Shown here piece after piece: positions 1 to 8,800 of a DNA stretch of 64,000 bases. The first letter of the stretch is position 1. Each line of letters begins with the position of its first letter. A model generated the notes under the pieces. The model was given only the letters and a program-made list of their open reading frames with translations. It was not told where the DNA came from and ran no database searches. The position numbers and the translations under genes were made by a program. Location of the stretch: NCBI RefSeq assembly GCF_900323885.1, contig NZ_OOHJ01000030.1, positions 310,001 to 374,000 of the forward strand, written 5' to 3'. This DNA comes from [Actinomadura] parvosata subsp. kistnae (lineage in GTDB: Bacteria > Actinomycetota > Actinomycetes > Streptosporangiales > Streptosporangiaceae).

Positions 1-312
1 CAGCTCGAGAATTTGCATGAAGGCGCCCGCCAGCCGCCCGGCTTCGGCGGCCCTCTCCGCCTGCGCGGCGGCACGCTGAGCCTGAGCCACCTGCCGCTGC
101 AGACTACCGGCTGTCGGACGGCCTCCCGTCGAAGTACGCCGGCGTCCGCCGCCGAGGCTGGTGTAGAAGCTCACCGGCCCTACCGACGACGAGAGCCCGG
201 TACGGCCGGCTCCCACATGCATGCGTGCGAAACCGGGTCCGATCCCAGCCCTCAGTCCGCGGCTGCTGACCCTTAGCCGCACTCCTGGCATGACTTTGAA
301 CGAGAAACCCAC
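1..312 (-). CDS. DUF4236 domain protein, C-terminus beyond left edge
   Basis: The minus-strand frame is open without a stop from a GTG at 310-312 to the window edge, giving 104 residues of a partial protein. A GGAGG at 322-326 lies 9 nt upstream and fixes the start. The N-terminus begins VGFSFKVMPGVRLRVSSRG, and GRTGLSS and VGPVSFYTSLGGGRR follow. This glycine-rich beta pattern is typical of DUF4236 proteins. From about residue 68 the sequence turns into an Ala/Gln/Arg-rich helix (AQRAAAQAERAAEAG) that looks like a coiled coil. The molecular function of the family is unknown to me. The C-terminus is missing. Confidence 0.7.
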   Translation of the reverse strand, partial: MGFSFKVMPGVRLRVSSRGLRAGIGPGFARMHVGAGRTGLSSSVGPVSFYTSLGGGRRRTSTGGRPTAGSLQRQVAQAQRAAAQAERAAEAGRLAGAFMQILEL

Positions 313-696
313 GCTGACATTCCTCCACATCATGCCCGTTCACCGGCGCCCCACCATTCTCACGACCTTCTTCGGAGCCTTAGCCGGTCTTGTTACCGAT
401 CCCAGCTCTGCGGCATCGCCATACAAGATCAGCCGACGCTTCCGCGCCAGGCTTCGGCGCCGAGACCAGGAGCATGGCCGTCGCTGATCCGCCTTCTGTA
501 GTCGCGCACATCACGATGCAGTTCTCCTCGGCGGGATACCGGCCGGGCCGTGTCAAGTGACCCACGGGCCACACAATCCGCGCGGACGTTTTCGACGCGT
601 TCCGCTACCTCGATCAGCTAGTCCCGGCGAACATGGGACGACCCTTACGCACCATCCGCACCACCTCGAGACGACTCACGAAGCCAGGAGGACATC
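313..696. other. intergenic region, no gene seen
   Basis: I see no supported gene between the DUF4236 gene and the next plus-strand gene. The stretch holds the GGAGG of the former (322-326) and the AGGAGG of the latter (686-691), and presumably both promoters. Confidence 0.5.
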
Positions 697-1206
697 GTGA
701 TACCCGAGCGCGAGCAGATAGGCTCTGTCGAGCTCACCACATGGCGGGTCGTTCCCGGCGAGTCCAACCCTGACAAGAACGAGGATGGCGTCTGGGGAAT
801 CGCCGGTGGTGACAGCGACGAGTACGCCCTCTACCTGGAGGTGCTCGATGCCGAGTGCCCCAAGAAGGTCGCCGAGTTCATCGTCGAAGCCGTCACTTCC
901 CACGTCCGGCGTCTGCGTTTGGAGGGCGCCTTGGCCGACGTCCACCATTTGCGGGAACAACAGCAGGCCGTGGACGACGTGCTGGACCCGTCGAACCCCC
1001 ATCTGGTGGAGGAGCCGAAGCTGGCCCGTCTGATCGAGCAGGTCGGCCAGGTCGGCGGCGAATTCGTACGGGACCGTTTCAGTACTGGCCCCGATGACTT
1101 ACAGACGCGGCTGTATCCGCAGTTGACGGCTGTAGCGGCGACCGCCGTGGCGTGGATGGAAGGCATTCATGGTGCCTACGGGCACGGGACACAGCCTTCC
1201 GAGTAG
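697..1206 (+). CDS. hypothetical protein, 169 aa
   Basis: The protein starts at GTG 697 with a perfect AGGAGG at 686-691, which supports real translation. It is acidic, soluble and mostly helical, with no signal peptide or membrane segment. The segment around residues 45-80 (AECPKKVAEFIVEAV, then RLRLEGALADVHHLR) looks amphipathic. I do not recognise the family. Its 3' end lies 24 bp from the end of the convergent beta-family gene. Codon use is ordinary for the window. Confidence 0.6.
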   Translation: MIPEREQIGSVELTTWRVVPGESNPDKNEDGVWGIAGGDSDEYALYLEVLDAECPKKVAEFIVEAVTSHVRRLRLEGALADVHHLREQQQAVDDVLDPSNPHLVEEPKLARLIEQVGQVGGEFVRDRFSTGPDDLQTRLYPQLTAVAATAVAWMEGIHGAYGHGTQPSE

Positions 1207-1229
1207 TCATCCCGCAACCTGGCTTTTGA

Positions 1230-2300
1230 TCATGGTTGGCCGAGCCGTGCCAGCCGATCGACCACCGTGGCGATGTGATGGGACATGCCACACGCTCGCC
1301 AGGAGTCCGGTTGGTTCGGCAACGCAGTTTGGTGGCTGGCGAAGGCTTCGATCTGCTGATCGCCCCAGGAGAATGCCGCGCTGTGCGGCGGCCAGTGATC
1401 AGCGATCGCGGCCTGGCATAGCTTGCGAAAGCCGCTGAACGCCCCGTCCCCCTCTTGACGGGAGCATCGGTAGACATCCCAGTGATCGTCGATGGTGTAC
1501 CGCAGGTTCGGGTGCGGACGGCGACCTTGCGTCCCTCCTGGACTGGCCACTCCATAGTCCCCGTAGCCCAACTCGGCGTTGCCTGCGTGAAATGGCGCTG
1601 CTGCCGTCCACAGGGTGGCGTCTCTGCGGGGCAGCGGTGTGGCGGTCTCGAAGGGAATATCGGTGAGTTGCTTCGGGAAGGCGCCGGCAGCGAGAACGAC
1701 CGACCGGACGGGGAGGTGTGCCGCCCACTTCAGGGCCTGGCGGGCACGCTCCACGCGCTCGGTCAGGGCCACATCGGATTCGATCGCCCACATGTCGAGC
1801 ACGAGGTCGACCTGCTTGAAGGTCAGCCCCATGAGGTGTCGTACTGTGCGAGACAGCTGAGCAGTTTGAGCCGGGGTCGGTGTGCCCCTCCCGGCGACAC
1901 GGATGCAAGCGCCTCTGCCATGCTGCGTAGCAGCCCGCCCCGCCGCTTGAAATTCGCGCTCGTCATCGGTCGGCCGAACCACTGGGATCATGCACCGACC
2001 GGCTCTCTTCACCGCGGCCGAGACGGCGGTCATGACCCCACAGACCTCCGCATGCTCATAGCGGTCGAACAAACGTTTGCAATCAACGGCGAAAACGTCG
2101 TCGTCCGACATATACCGCTTCAGGCGTTCTTCGAACACGGAGATCGCCTTCAGCAGTTCCTGACGTTTATCGTCGACACGCGTATCCATGGGCATGATCT
2201 CGACCAAAGGCCTAATCGACCGACGTGTCCGTGTAAGCGTTTGCCCGATTACCTGGAACTCGCTCGCTCGTCCTCTGAGTATGGGCATGTACACCGTCAT
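1230..2300 (-). CDS. beta family protein (PF14350-like)
   Basis: The 356-residue product opens with MTVYMPILRGRASEF and then RRSIRPLVEIMP. This matches the N-terminal signature of the 'beta protein' family (Y-x-P-x-LRGR-x-GEF ... I-x-PL-x-E), found in phages and bacterial accessory islands. The biochemical function is not established as far as I know. I chose ATG 2300 because the family motif begins there and a GGAG lies about 9 nt upstream; an in-frame ATG at 2351 and an ORF reaching 2483 are alternatives. It is divergent from the gene at 2634. A short Cys/Trp-rich C-terminus ends 24 bp from the convergent neighbour. Confidence 0.65.
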   Translation of the reverse strand: MTVYMPILRGRASEFQVIGQTLTRTRRSIRPLVEIMPMDTRVDDKRQELLKAISVFEERLKRYMSDDDVFAVDCKRLFDRYEHAEVCGVMTAVSAAVKRAGRCMIPVVRPTDDEREFQAAGRAATQHGRGACIRVAGRGTPTPAQTAQLSRTVRHLMGLTFKQVDLVLDMWAIESDVALTERVERARQALKWAAHLPVRSVVLAAGAFPKQLTDIPFETATPLPRRDATLWTAAAPFHAGNAELGYGDYGVASPGGTQGRRPHPNLRYTIDDHWDVYRCSRQEGDGAFSGFRKLCQAAIADHWPPHSAAFSWGDQQIEAFASHQTALPNQPDSWRACGMSHHIATVVDRLARLGQP

Positions 2301-2633
2301 GACCTGGTTCTCCGTGCGGTTGGCGAACCTCATGACCGGTGGAGTGGCCATCCCTCGCCTTGCCGGTGACCTCCGTCCGGTGCCCTGAGGGTCCAGCACA
2401 AAGCTTCGCCCGTCAATATCCGGCGAGTTATAGATCGAGAGATGGTCTTGAATGCGGAATGATGCAGACAAGAGTCTGACCATCGCGACTTACCGAGGCT
2501 TGCACCTACTGAAGAGGCAAGGCTGCGATTCTCATCGCCTCATCCGTTTCTGCAACCCGCCGACTTCACGACTTTCCCAAACTACACAGCGACGTCTGTC
2601 AACCAATCATCGCCCCTGATCGTCACTCCAGGT

Positions 2634-3590
2634 ATGTCCTTCTCTCCCGCAAGATTCGAGCAGACGAGTGGATTCGAACGTTACGTGCTCGACGAACTCG
2701 CGCCGGCGCTGAATGTCACACCAGGGTTGCAGATCGTCGATTACCGCGACGGGGACCGGCGCAGGCCGCGAATCCATGCCATCGCAAGCGCCATGCCCGC
2801 TACAGCCGTCGCGTACGTCAATGGCGGGAGCGTGACTCAACTGGACGTCACCCCTATGATCTTCGGGATCGCATGGAAAATCCTTGACCTCGTTGCGGAC
2901 GAGATTCTCGGGCACAAGGCCAGCGGCGATCCCCATACCATCGAGTCCAAGTGCAAGAGCGCCAGAACCGGCAACGGGCTTGCCCGGCCGAGGCCCTTCC
3001 TGAACGAGCCGCATCTCTGGAAACGCTACATGCACCTGTACGCCAACACCGTGGATCTTCGCCACTCTTTGGTCCACCGCGAACTGGTCCACCATCCCCA
3101 CGGGCGCATCGAAGCCACCTCCACCATCAACGCCCCGCGCCCGCCCACGGTGATGACGCGAGACGAATTGCAGTATTTCTTCCGGGCTGTGCAAGGACTT
3201 GCACAAGCACTGATCCGGCAATGGATCAGCACTCGCGAGCGCGACAACCTCCTCTTCCTGCTCGACCAGCTTGGACGCCACCATGGCCTCGGGTCGCTTC
3301 CCGGGCGGGAGATCACGCGATCCATCCTGGTCTTGGCCCGCCCTGAGATCCTTCCATCAGGGAAACTGCAGTACCACGCGCAAGCAACACTGACATACGT
3401 GCGCAGCATGTGGCCCACCGGAGCCGTCGATCTGCTCCTTCAACTACCGGACGGCACGATTCTGGGAGGGGACCTGGAGGACGCACCGGCCAACGATCCG
3501 GCATCCATCCGCGGCGACCTCCCACCCCGGTGGCTGGCCACGCGGCCCGCGAAGGAATGGGCCGTGTGGGACGCATTCGGCTCACGTTAA
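2634..3590 (+). CDS. hypothetical protein with an RX4H (HEPN-like) motif
   Basis: The 318-residue protein has no close family I can name. Around residues 138-150 it reads NTVDLRHSLVHRE, that is R143-x4-H148 in a helical context. This resembles the RX4-6H signature of HEPN ribonucleases and of HEPN-like helical bundles in general. The C-terminal half (about 215-318) is beta-rich. The start ATG 2634 has a weak upstream GG-rich stretch. It is transcribed divergently from the beta-family gene with about 330 bp between the chosen starts, so the two could form a paired accessory module. The HEPN reading rests on one motif and is tentative. Confidence 0.55.
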   Translation: MSFSPARFEQTSGFERYVLDELAPALNVTPGLQIVDYRDGDRRRPRIHAIASAMPATAVAYVNGGSVTQLDVTPMIFGIAWKILDLVADEILGHKASGDPHTIESKCKSARTGNGLARPRPFLNEPHLWKRYMHLYANTVDLRHSLVHRELVHHPHGRIEATSTINAPRPPTVMTRDELQYFFRAVQGLAQALIRQWISTRERDNLLFLLDQLGRHHGLGSLPGREITRSILVLARPEILPSGKLQYHAQATLTYVRSMWPTGAVDLLLQLPDGTILGGDLEDAPANDPASIRGDLPPRWLATRPAKEWAVWDAFGSR

Positions 3591-4243
3591 CCCGCGTCGC
3601 GCCGGCCGAGGTATCGGATGAGAAGTCCTTCGAGTGGCGGGCACTGGACCACCGCCCGACCTTCCGTGCGATGGCCGGGCGCGCGCACCTGACCGGGCAT
3701 TCACTGGCAGGTGAGCGCCATCAGGACTGCGATATATGAGGGCAGGTGACAGCCGCCTTGGCGCAAGCACCGAGGCCACCAGGCAAGCGCGAGCCGTATC
3801 CGGCCAGGGTGGTGGCGGGTGGAAACCCGGTTCGGCAGGCTGTACACCGCAACGGCCCGAGAGCCGATGCGGGTGGTGCCTGATGAGGCATCGTGACGGG
3901 TGCGCCTCCGTGCCCATCGGCTTTGAACGGCGCGGACGATGGAGCCCTGGCCTCATAATCCGGTGGCCCTGGCATGGCTGGCCTACAACGTGGCATGCGC
4001 GACATCTGTCGGCCGGGCGCTGTGGCGTTGGTCCACTCGCAGGGAGGGTGCGCTGGACGGCGATCACTCTCCAGACGGCCATGCCAGCCGTCAGCGGGAG
4101 CTACAGCTGGATCTGGCGTAGCTTCCACCGGCCGTCATGGTCGCGCTGCTTCCGGCCGGCAGCCCGGGAGTTTGACCGCTGACCGCAGAGGACGCCGGAC
4201 GAGCCGACCTCCGGCGCGAGCTGCAGAGCATCGGCATCCTCGT
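3591..4243. other. about 650 bp without a recognisable gene
   Basis: Several overlapping ORFs occur on both strands, but none has a ribosome binding site plus a recognisable product. A short stretch near 3790-3840 has arms (GAGCCG ... CGGTTC) reminiscent of a group II intron domain V, but the internal loop and tetraloop do not fit. The region is probably decayed mobile DNA. Confidence 0.35.
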
Positions 4244-4270
4244 TGAAAACGAATTAACGATATGTTTTTA
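4244..4270. promoter_or_regulatory. probable TetR operator, copy 1
   Basis: TGAAAAC and TATGTTTTTA flank an AT-rich centre, giving AAAAC-N13-GTTTT. A second element with the same spacing (AAAAC-N13-GTTTC) lies at 6469-6495, just before the tetR gene of this operon; 18 of 27 positions agree. The site sits 34 bp upstream of the monooxygenase start, where the promoter should be. Binding by the operon's own TetR is inferred. Confidence 0.55.
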
Positions 4271-4303
4271 TAGACACAAGCACTCGGAAGGGAGGGCTCG
4301 GAC

Positions 4304-5449
4304 ATGCGGGCCATCATCATTGGGGCGGGGATCGCCGGGCTGGCCGCGGCGTTGCGGCTGCACCAGGCGGGCTGGGAGACGCTGCTGGTCGAGCGGGCCC
4401 CGGCGCGGCGCGGCGGCGGCTACGGGGTGACGTTCGGCGGCATCGGCTACGACGGGGCCGAGCGGATGGGCGTGCTGGCGGAGTTGAAGCGGCGCGCGTT
4501 CGTGACGCGCGAGCTGGTCTACCGCAAGCCCAGCGGGGAGCGCCGCTTCGCGCTCAGCGGCGAGACGATCGCGGCCACCATGGGCAAGAAGGCGTTCAAC
4601 ATCCTGCGCGGCGACATCGAAGCGGTGCTGTACGAGGCCGTCGCCGAGCACACGACGATCCGGTTCGGCACCACGATCACCGCCGTCGAGCAGGACGCGG
4701 ACGCGGTGCGGGTCACGCTCAGCGACGGCGGCACCGAGCAGGCCGACCTGCTGATCGGCGCCGATGGGCTGCACTCGGCGACGCGGGCGCTGGTGTTCGG
4801 CCCGGAGGAGGACTACCGGCTCGACCTGGGGCACCGGGTGGCGGTGTACATGCTGAAGGAGCGGCCGGAGGGCCTGCCCGAGGGGACGACCGGCTCGATC
4901 AGCTCGGGCGGGCGCACGTTCGCGATGATGAGCGTCGGCGACGGCCGCACGGCCGCCTTCTTCGGCTACCGCACCGACGGCGCCCGGGCGCGGGCGTCGC
5001 TGGAGGAGCTGGGCGAGCTGTACGGCGACATGGGCTGGCTGGTGCCCCAGGCTCTGGAGGGGTTGAAGACGGCCGAGTCGGTCTACTTCGACAGCATCAG
5101 TCAGATGGTGGTCGACCGGTGGAGCAAGGGCAGGGTCGTGCTGCTCGGGGATGCGGCGTGGTGCGTGACGCTGTTCGCCGGCTACGGCTCCTCGCTGGCC
5201 GTCGGGGGCGCCGACCGGCTCGGCGCGGCGCTGGAGCGGCACGGCGGCGACGTCCTGGCCGCGCTGGCGGAGTGGGAGGCCGAGCTGCGGCCGGAGGCGG
5301 AGAAGAAGCAGCAGCTCGGCCGCCGGGTCAAAGGCGTCTACGCCCCGCGCAACCCGCTGCTGCTGGAGCTGACCCAGCTTCCGCTGCGGCTGTCGTCGTG
5401 GGGGCCGGTGCGCCGGCTGGTCGAGCGCAAGTTCCAGCTCGCGGGCTGA
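4304..5449 (+). CDS. FAD-dependent monooxygenase (PHBH fold)
   Basis: The 381-residue protein is a flavin aromatic-hydroxylase-type enzyme. It has the Rossmann motif IIIGAGIAGLAAAL at residues 4-17, an RG(D) segment near 100, the DLLIGADGLHSATR motif near 150-163, and the second FAD motif VVLLGDAAWCVT near 280. Such enzymes hydroxylate or epoxidise a small organic substrate using NAD(P)H and O2; the substrate cannot be read here. ATG 4304 follows GGGAGGG. An epimerase/reductase begins 12 bp after the stop and a TetR gene follows, so this is the first gene of a three-gene operon. The operator upstream suggests repression by that TetR, perhaps released by the substrate. Confidence 0.85.
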   Translation: MRAIIIGAGIAGLAAALRLHQAGWETLLVERAPARRGGGYGVTFGGIGYDGAERMGVLAELKRRAFVTRELVYRKPSGERRFALSGETIAATMGKKAFNILRGDIEAVLYEAVAEHTTIRFGTTITAVEQDADAVRVTLSDGGTEQADLLIGADGLHSATRALVFGPEEDYRLDLGHRVAVYMLKERPEGLPEGTTGSISSGGRTFAMMSVGDGRTAAFFGYRTDGARARASLEELGELYGDMGWLVPQALEGLKTAESVYFDSISQMVVDRWSKGRVVLLGDAAWCVTLFAGYGSSLAVGGADRLGAALERHGGDVLAALAEWEAELRPEAEKKQQLGRRVKGVYAPRNPLLLELTQLPLRLSSWGPVRRLVERKFQLAG

Positions 5450-5460
5450 GGGAGATGGCC

Positions 5461-6471
5461 ATGCGCGTGCTGGTCCTGGGCGGCACCCACCACGTCGGCC
5501 GCGCGGTGGTGGAGGTGGCGCTGCGGCGCGGCGATGCCGTCACCACGCTCAATCGCGGCCTGTCGCGCCCGCCCGCACCCGGGGTGGAAGCGCTGGTCGC
5601 CGACCGCACCGACCCCGACGCGGTACGGCGGGCGCTGGGCGGGCGTTCGTGGGACGCGGTGATCGACACGTGGGCGTGGGCGCCGCGCGTGGTCGCCGAC
5701 AGCGCCCGGCTGCTGGCCGGCCGGGCCGGGCACTACGGTTACGTCTCCAGCCGCGCCGTGTACGCCTGGCCCTGGCCGGCCGGAGCCGATGAGAGCGCGC
5801 CGCTGGTGACGGGCGATCCCGGCGGCCAGGACGGCGGCGACTACGCCGCGGCCAAGCGGGGCGGCGAGCTGGCCGTGGCCGAGGCGTTCGGCGAGCGGGC
5901 CCTGCTGGCCAGGGCCGGCATGATCCTCGGCCCGTACGAGAACGTCGGGCGCATGCCCTGGTGGCTGCGACGGCTGGAGCGGGGCGGGGCCGTGCTCGCC
6001 CCGGGACCGGCCGGCGCGGCCCTGCAGTACATCGACGCGATCGACCTGGCGGCCTGGATGCTGGCGGCGGCCGAAGCCGGCACCGGCGGGGCGTTCAACG
6101 TCGCCGGGCCGGCCGGGCACACCACGATCGGCGACCTGCTCACCATCGCCTGCCAGGTGATCGGATCCGACGCGGAGCTGGTGTGGCCGCCTGCGGAGCT
6201 GCTGGAGCGGGAGAACTTCCCGCTCGGCATGGAGTTCGGGCTGCGCTACCCCAGCGATCCCCATCCGACGGGCATTCACGACGCCGACGTCTCCGCCGCT
6301 CTGGCGGCCGGGCTCACGCTGCGGCCCCTGCGTGAGACGCTGGCCGACACGTGGGCCTGGCTGCGGCGCGAGGGCGATCCCGCCCCTCGCCCCGACACTC
6401 CGTTCCCGGCCCAGTGGTTCGACCCGGTCCAGGAGCGGCACGTTCTGGAGCTGGTCCGGCCCCTCATGTGA
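5461..6471 (+). CDS. NAD-dependent epimerase/dehydratase (extended SDR)
   Basis: The protein has 336 residues. It opens with MRVLVLGGTHHVGRAVVEVA, a GGTxxxG nucleotide-binding motif, and carries the SDR catalytic pair in YAAAKRGGE after a YVSSRAVY segment. The fold is that of UDP-sugar epimerases and isoflavone-reductase-like enzymes; the substrate is unknown. GGGAG at 5450-5454 best supports ATG 5461 rather than ATG 5455. It lies between the monooxygenase and the TetR gene, and its stop lies inside the second operator. The grouping suggests the oxidised product or its precursor is reduced or isomerised by this enzyme. Confidence 0.8.
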   Translation: MRVLVLGGTHHVGRAVVEVALRRGDAVTTLNRGLSRPPAPGVEALVADRTDPDAVRRALGGRSWDAVIDTWAWAPRVVADSARLLAGRAGHYGYVSSRAVYAWPWPAGADESAPLVTGDPGGQDGGDYAAAKRGGELAVAEAFGERALLARAGMILGPYENVGRMPWWLRRLERGGAVLAPGPAGAALQYIDAIDLAAWMLAAAEAGTGGAFNVAGPAGHTTIGDLLTIACQVIGSDAELVWPPAELLERENFPLGMEFGLRYPSDPHPTGIHDADVSAALAAGLTLRPLRETLADTWAWLRREGDPAPRPDTPFPAQWFDPVQERHVLELVRPLM

Positions 6472-6495
6472 AAACATTTGATCGGTACGTTTCGA
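6469..6495. promoter_or_regulatory. probable TetR operator, copy 2
   Basis: TGAAAAC and GTACGTTTCGA flank the centre in the same AAAAC-N13-GTTT arrangement as the element at 4244-4270. It overlaps the stop codon of the epimerase gene and lies 20 bp upstream of the tetR start, so the regulator probably has its own autoregulated promoter here. Confidence 0.55.
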
Positions 6496-6515
6496 CCATC
6501 GGAAGGTGCACCTCC

Positions 6516-7124
6516 ATGCCTCCCGCCTTCTCGGCCGCGGAAAAGGCGCGCATCACGCGGCTGCTCCTGGACAACGGCCTGCGGTTGTTCACCACCCAGG
6601 GCCTGCGCAAGACCTCGCTGGAGGACCTGGTCGCCGGGACCGGGATCGCCAAGAGCACCTTCTACGTCTTCTTCGACTCCAAGGAGGCGCTGTATCTGGA
6701 GCTGATGCTCGCCCAGATGGCCGAGGTCAAAAGCCGCGTGATCGACGGGGCGCTGCGCAAGGAGCCCGACACCCGCGCCGGGCTGCGCGCCTTCCTGCAC
6801 GCCACGCTGGCCGAGCTGGACGGCAATCCCCTCTACGGCAGGCTGATGACCCATCCTGAGGAGATGGAGGCGGTGGTCAGGAAGCTGGATCCCGAGCGGG
6901 TCACCTCCGCACCTGACAACCCGGTCAGCGCCCTGGCGGCCTACCTGGCCGAGCATCGCGACGACCTCGCCGGCGACGACCCGGAGGTGATCGTCGGCGT
7001 GCTGCAGGCCGTCCTGATGATGCCGCTGCACCGCGACCGGCTGGCCAGCCCCGACCTGTATGAGAAGATCCTCGACCGGCTCATCGACATCGTGGCCACC
7101 GGCCTCACCCGGCCGCAGCGGTAG
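6516..7124 (+). CDS. TetR/AcrR family regulator
   Basis: The 202-residue protein has an N-terminal TetR helix-turn-helix (residues about 10-60): ITRLLLDNGLRLF, TSLEDLVAGTGIAKSTFY and FFDSKEALYLELM. The C-terminal half is a helical ligand-binding domain. GGAAGG at 6501-6506 gives a 9-nt spacing to ATG 6516. A GTG at 6468 would place the operator inside the gene, so I rejected it. It is the last gene of the monooxygenase operon and very likely represses it through the two matched operators. Confidence 0.85.
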   Translation: MPPAFSAAEKARITRLLLDNGLRLFTTQGLRKTSLEDLVAGTGIAKSTFYVFFDSKEALYLELMLAQMAEVKSRVIDGALRKEPDTRAGLRAFLHATLAELDGNPLYGRLMTHPEEMEAVVRKLDPERVTSAPDNPVSALAAYLAEHRDDLAGDDPEVIVGVLQAVLMMPLHRDRLASPDLYEKILDRLIDIVATGLTRPQR

Positions 7125-7145
7125 GAGCAGCGCGGTGCTGTGCGG

Positions 7146-8765
7146 TCAGGTGACCGGCAGCACGATGGCCGACGGGCGGCTGGGATCGTGGTGGATCTGC
7201 TGGTCGGCCGCGCGCATCGCGCTCACGGTAGCGGGCGGCTCGCCGGTGCCGGGGTTGCGGTCCCAGCGCGGGTACGCCCCGCTGGCGACCTGCACCCGGA
7301 TGCGGTGGCCGCGCTTGAACCGGTGGGCGACGGGCGCCAGCTCGATCTCGGCCATCCCGTCGACCGGCCGGTCGGCGGCGAAGCGGCGCAGCGCGTCGCA
7401 GACATGCGTGATCGTGCCCGAGGGCGCCACGTCGCTGACGCGTACGTAGAAGTCGGTGTGGGCCAGGCTGGAGGTCACGTGCAGCTCGGCGGCGGGGACG
7501 CCGATGACCTCCAGGTCGGCCGGCAACGGCTCGCTGGTATAGGTCAGGACGTCGTCACGCCCGGCCAGCACGCTCTCGCCGGTCTTGCGCGAGATGCCGA
7601 TCATGCGGGACATGCCGGCCACGGCCGGGGTCGGGTCGGCGGGGTCGTAACGGTAGCGGTCAGGCGCGGAGCCGGCGGGCAGGTCGCCGCCCAGACAGCC
7701 GTTCCCGTGCAGGTAGAAGCGCTGCGGCCGCACCGCGGCGGGCGGGTAGGCCGGCAGGTCGCGCCACTCCTCGGCGCCTCTGACGTAGATGCGCACCGGT
7801 GCCGTGCGCAGCCCGTTGCGGTCGTGGAGCAGGTGGGCGCGCAGCCAGGTGAGGCTTTCGCGCAGGGCCGTCATCGACAGCTCGGCGTCCCAGTGCCGCC
7901 ACGGCCCGATGGTGAGATACGGCTCGCGCCCCGCTTCGCGCAGTGCCTGGTAGTCACGGACCAGGCCGGGCAACGCGATGTCGTCCCAGCCGCTGACCAG
8001 GTGGTTGGGAGCGGTCACCTTCGCCACCGCCTGGCTGTGGTCGCCGGGCGACCACCACGGGTCGTCGGCGTCGGGGTGGGTGAGCCAGTCCCGCCAGTGC
8101 GGGGCCACCGCGCCGACGGCGATGGTGTCGGCCTCGGTGAGCGGCAGGGCGCGAGCGGCCCGCGCCCGCCTCCTACCGCCCAGCGCCACGGCGGACAGGT
8201 AGACGGGCAACGGCTTCTCCTGGTGGGCGACCATGCTGATCCAGCCGAGGAAGAGCTCCAGGGCCAGTGCGCCGCCCGGGTAGATCAGGTCGTAGGCGTT
8301 GGAGCCGATCAGCGAGGTGCTCATGGCGCGCAGCTCGGGCCCGGCACCGGCGGCGATCGCCCACTGGGTGTAGCCGTTGTAACTCTGCCCCACCATGCCC
8401 AGCTCGCCGGTGAACCATGGCTGCCGGCGCAGCCACTCCAGGACGGCCAGGCCGTCGTCGCGCTCGGAGACGAACGGGGTGAGCGTCCCGCCGGATCCGC
8501 AGGTCCCCCGGCCACTGACCACCACGACGTGGAAGCCGCGTTCGGCGACCAAGCGGCTGACCATGGCACCCTTGGTCCTGTCGGTGTAGACCGAGCGGAT
8601 CAGCACGGTCGGCCGGTCGCCGAGCCCTTGGGGGGCGTAGTGGTCGGCCAGCAGCACCACGCCGTCCGGCATCGGGACCGGCAGGTCCTTGTCCACGGTC
8701 ACGTTCGCGGTCTCGGCCGGGGTCAGCTTCGCCCTGTTGGCCAGCAGCCTGGCGGCGATGCTCAT
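7146..8765 (-). CDS. CocE/NonD family hydrolase (X-Pro dipeptidyl-peptidase S15-like)
   Basis: The 539-residue enzyme has an alpha/beta-hydrolase core with the nucleophile elbow GMVGQSYNGYTQW. An RGTCGSGG oxyanion segment precedes it and a WRHWD segment supplies the probable His. A beta-rich C-terminal jelly-roll domain follows (from about 330). CocE-family members hydrolyse esters and amides, such as acyl-ester substrates or antibiotic side chains. ATG 8765 follows AGGAAAGGAAG; the longer reading up to 9080 runs through the tetR gene and is spurious. It is cotranscribed with the TetR gene 35 bp upstream. No signal peptide is visible, so it is probably cytoplasmic. Confidence 0.85.
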   Translation of the reverse strand: MSIAARLLANRAKLTPAETANVTVDKDLPVPMPDGVVLLADHYAPQGLGDRPTVLIRSVYTDRTKGAMVSRLVAERGFHVVVVSGRGTCGSGGTLTPFVSERDDGLAVLEWLRRQPWFTGELGMVGQSYNGYTQWAIAAGAGPELRAMSTSLIGSNAYDLIYPGGALALELFLGWISMVAHQEKPLPVYLSAVALGGRRRARAARALPLTEADTIAVGAVAPHWRDWLTHPDADDPWWSPGDHSQAVAKVTAPNHLVSGWDDIALPGLVRDYQALREAGREPYLTIGPWRHWDAELSMTALRESLTWLRAHLLHDRNGLRTAPVRIYVRGAEEWRDLPAYPPAAVRPQRFYLHGNGCLGGDLPAGSAPDRYRYDPADPTPAVAGMSRMIGISRKTGESVLAGRDDVLTYTSEPLPADLEVIGVPAAELHVTSSLAHTDFYVRVSDVAPSGTITHVCDALRRFAADRPVDGMAEIELAPVAHRFKRGHRIRVQVASGAYPRWDRNPGTGEPPATVSAMRAADQQIHHDPSRPSAIVLPVT

Positions 8766-8800
8766 GACACACGCTTCCTTTCCTGACGGTTGCGCGGGGC

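Noticed and set aside
3790..3840. Group II intron domain V-like arms
   Set aside because: GAGCCG and CGGTTC can pair, but the bulge and GAAA tetraloop are misplaced and no reverse transcriptase is present.
7140..8786. 548-codon plus-strand ORF opposite the CocE-type hydrolase
   Set aside because: It is a low-complexity Gly/Gln/Arg/Val shadow of a well-supported minus-strand enzyme, with no motifs.
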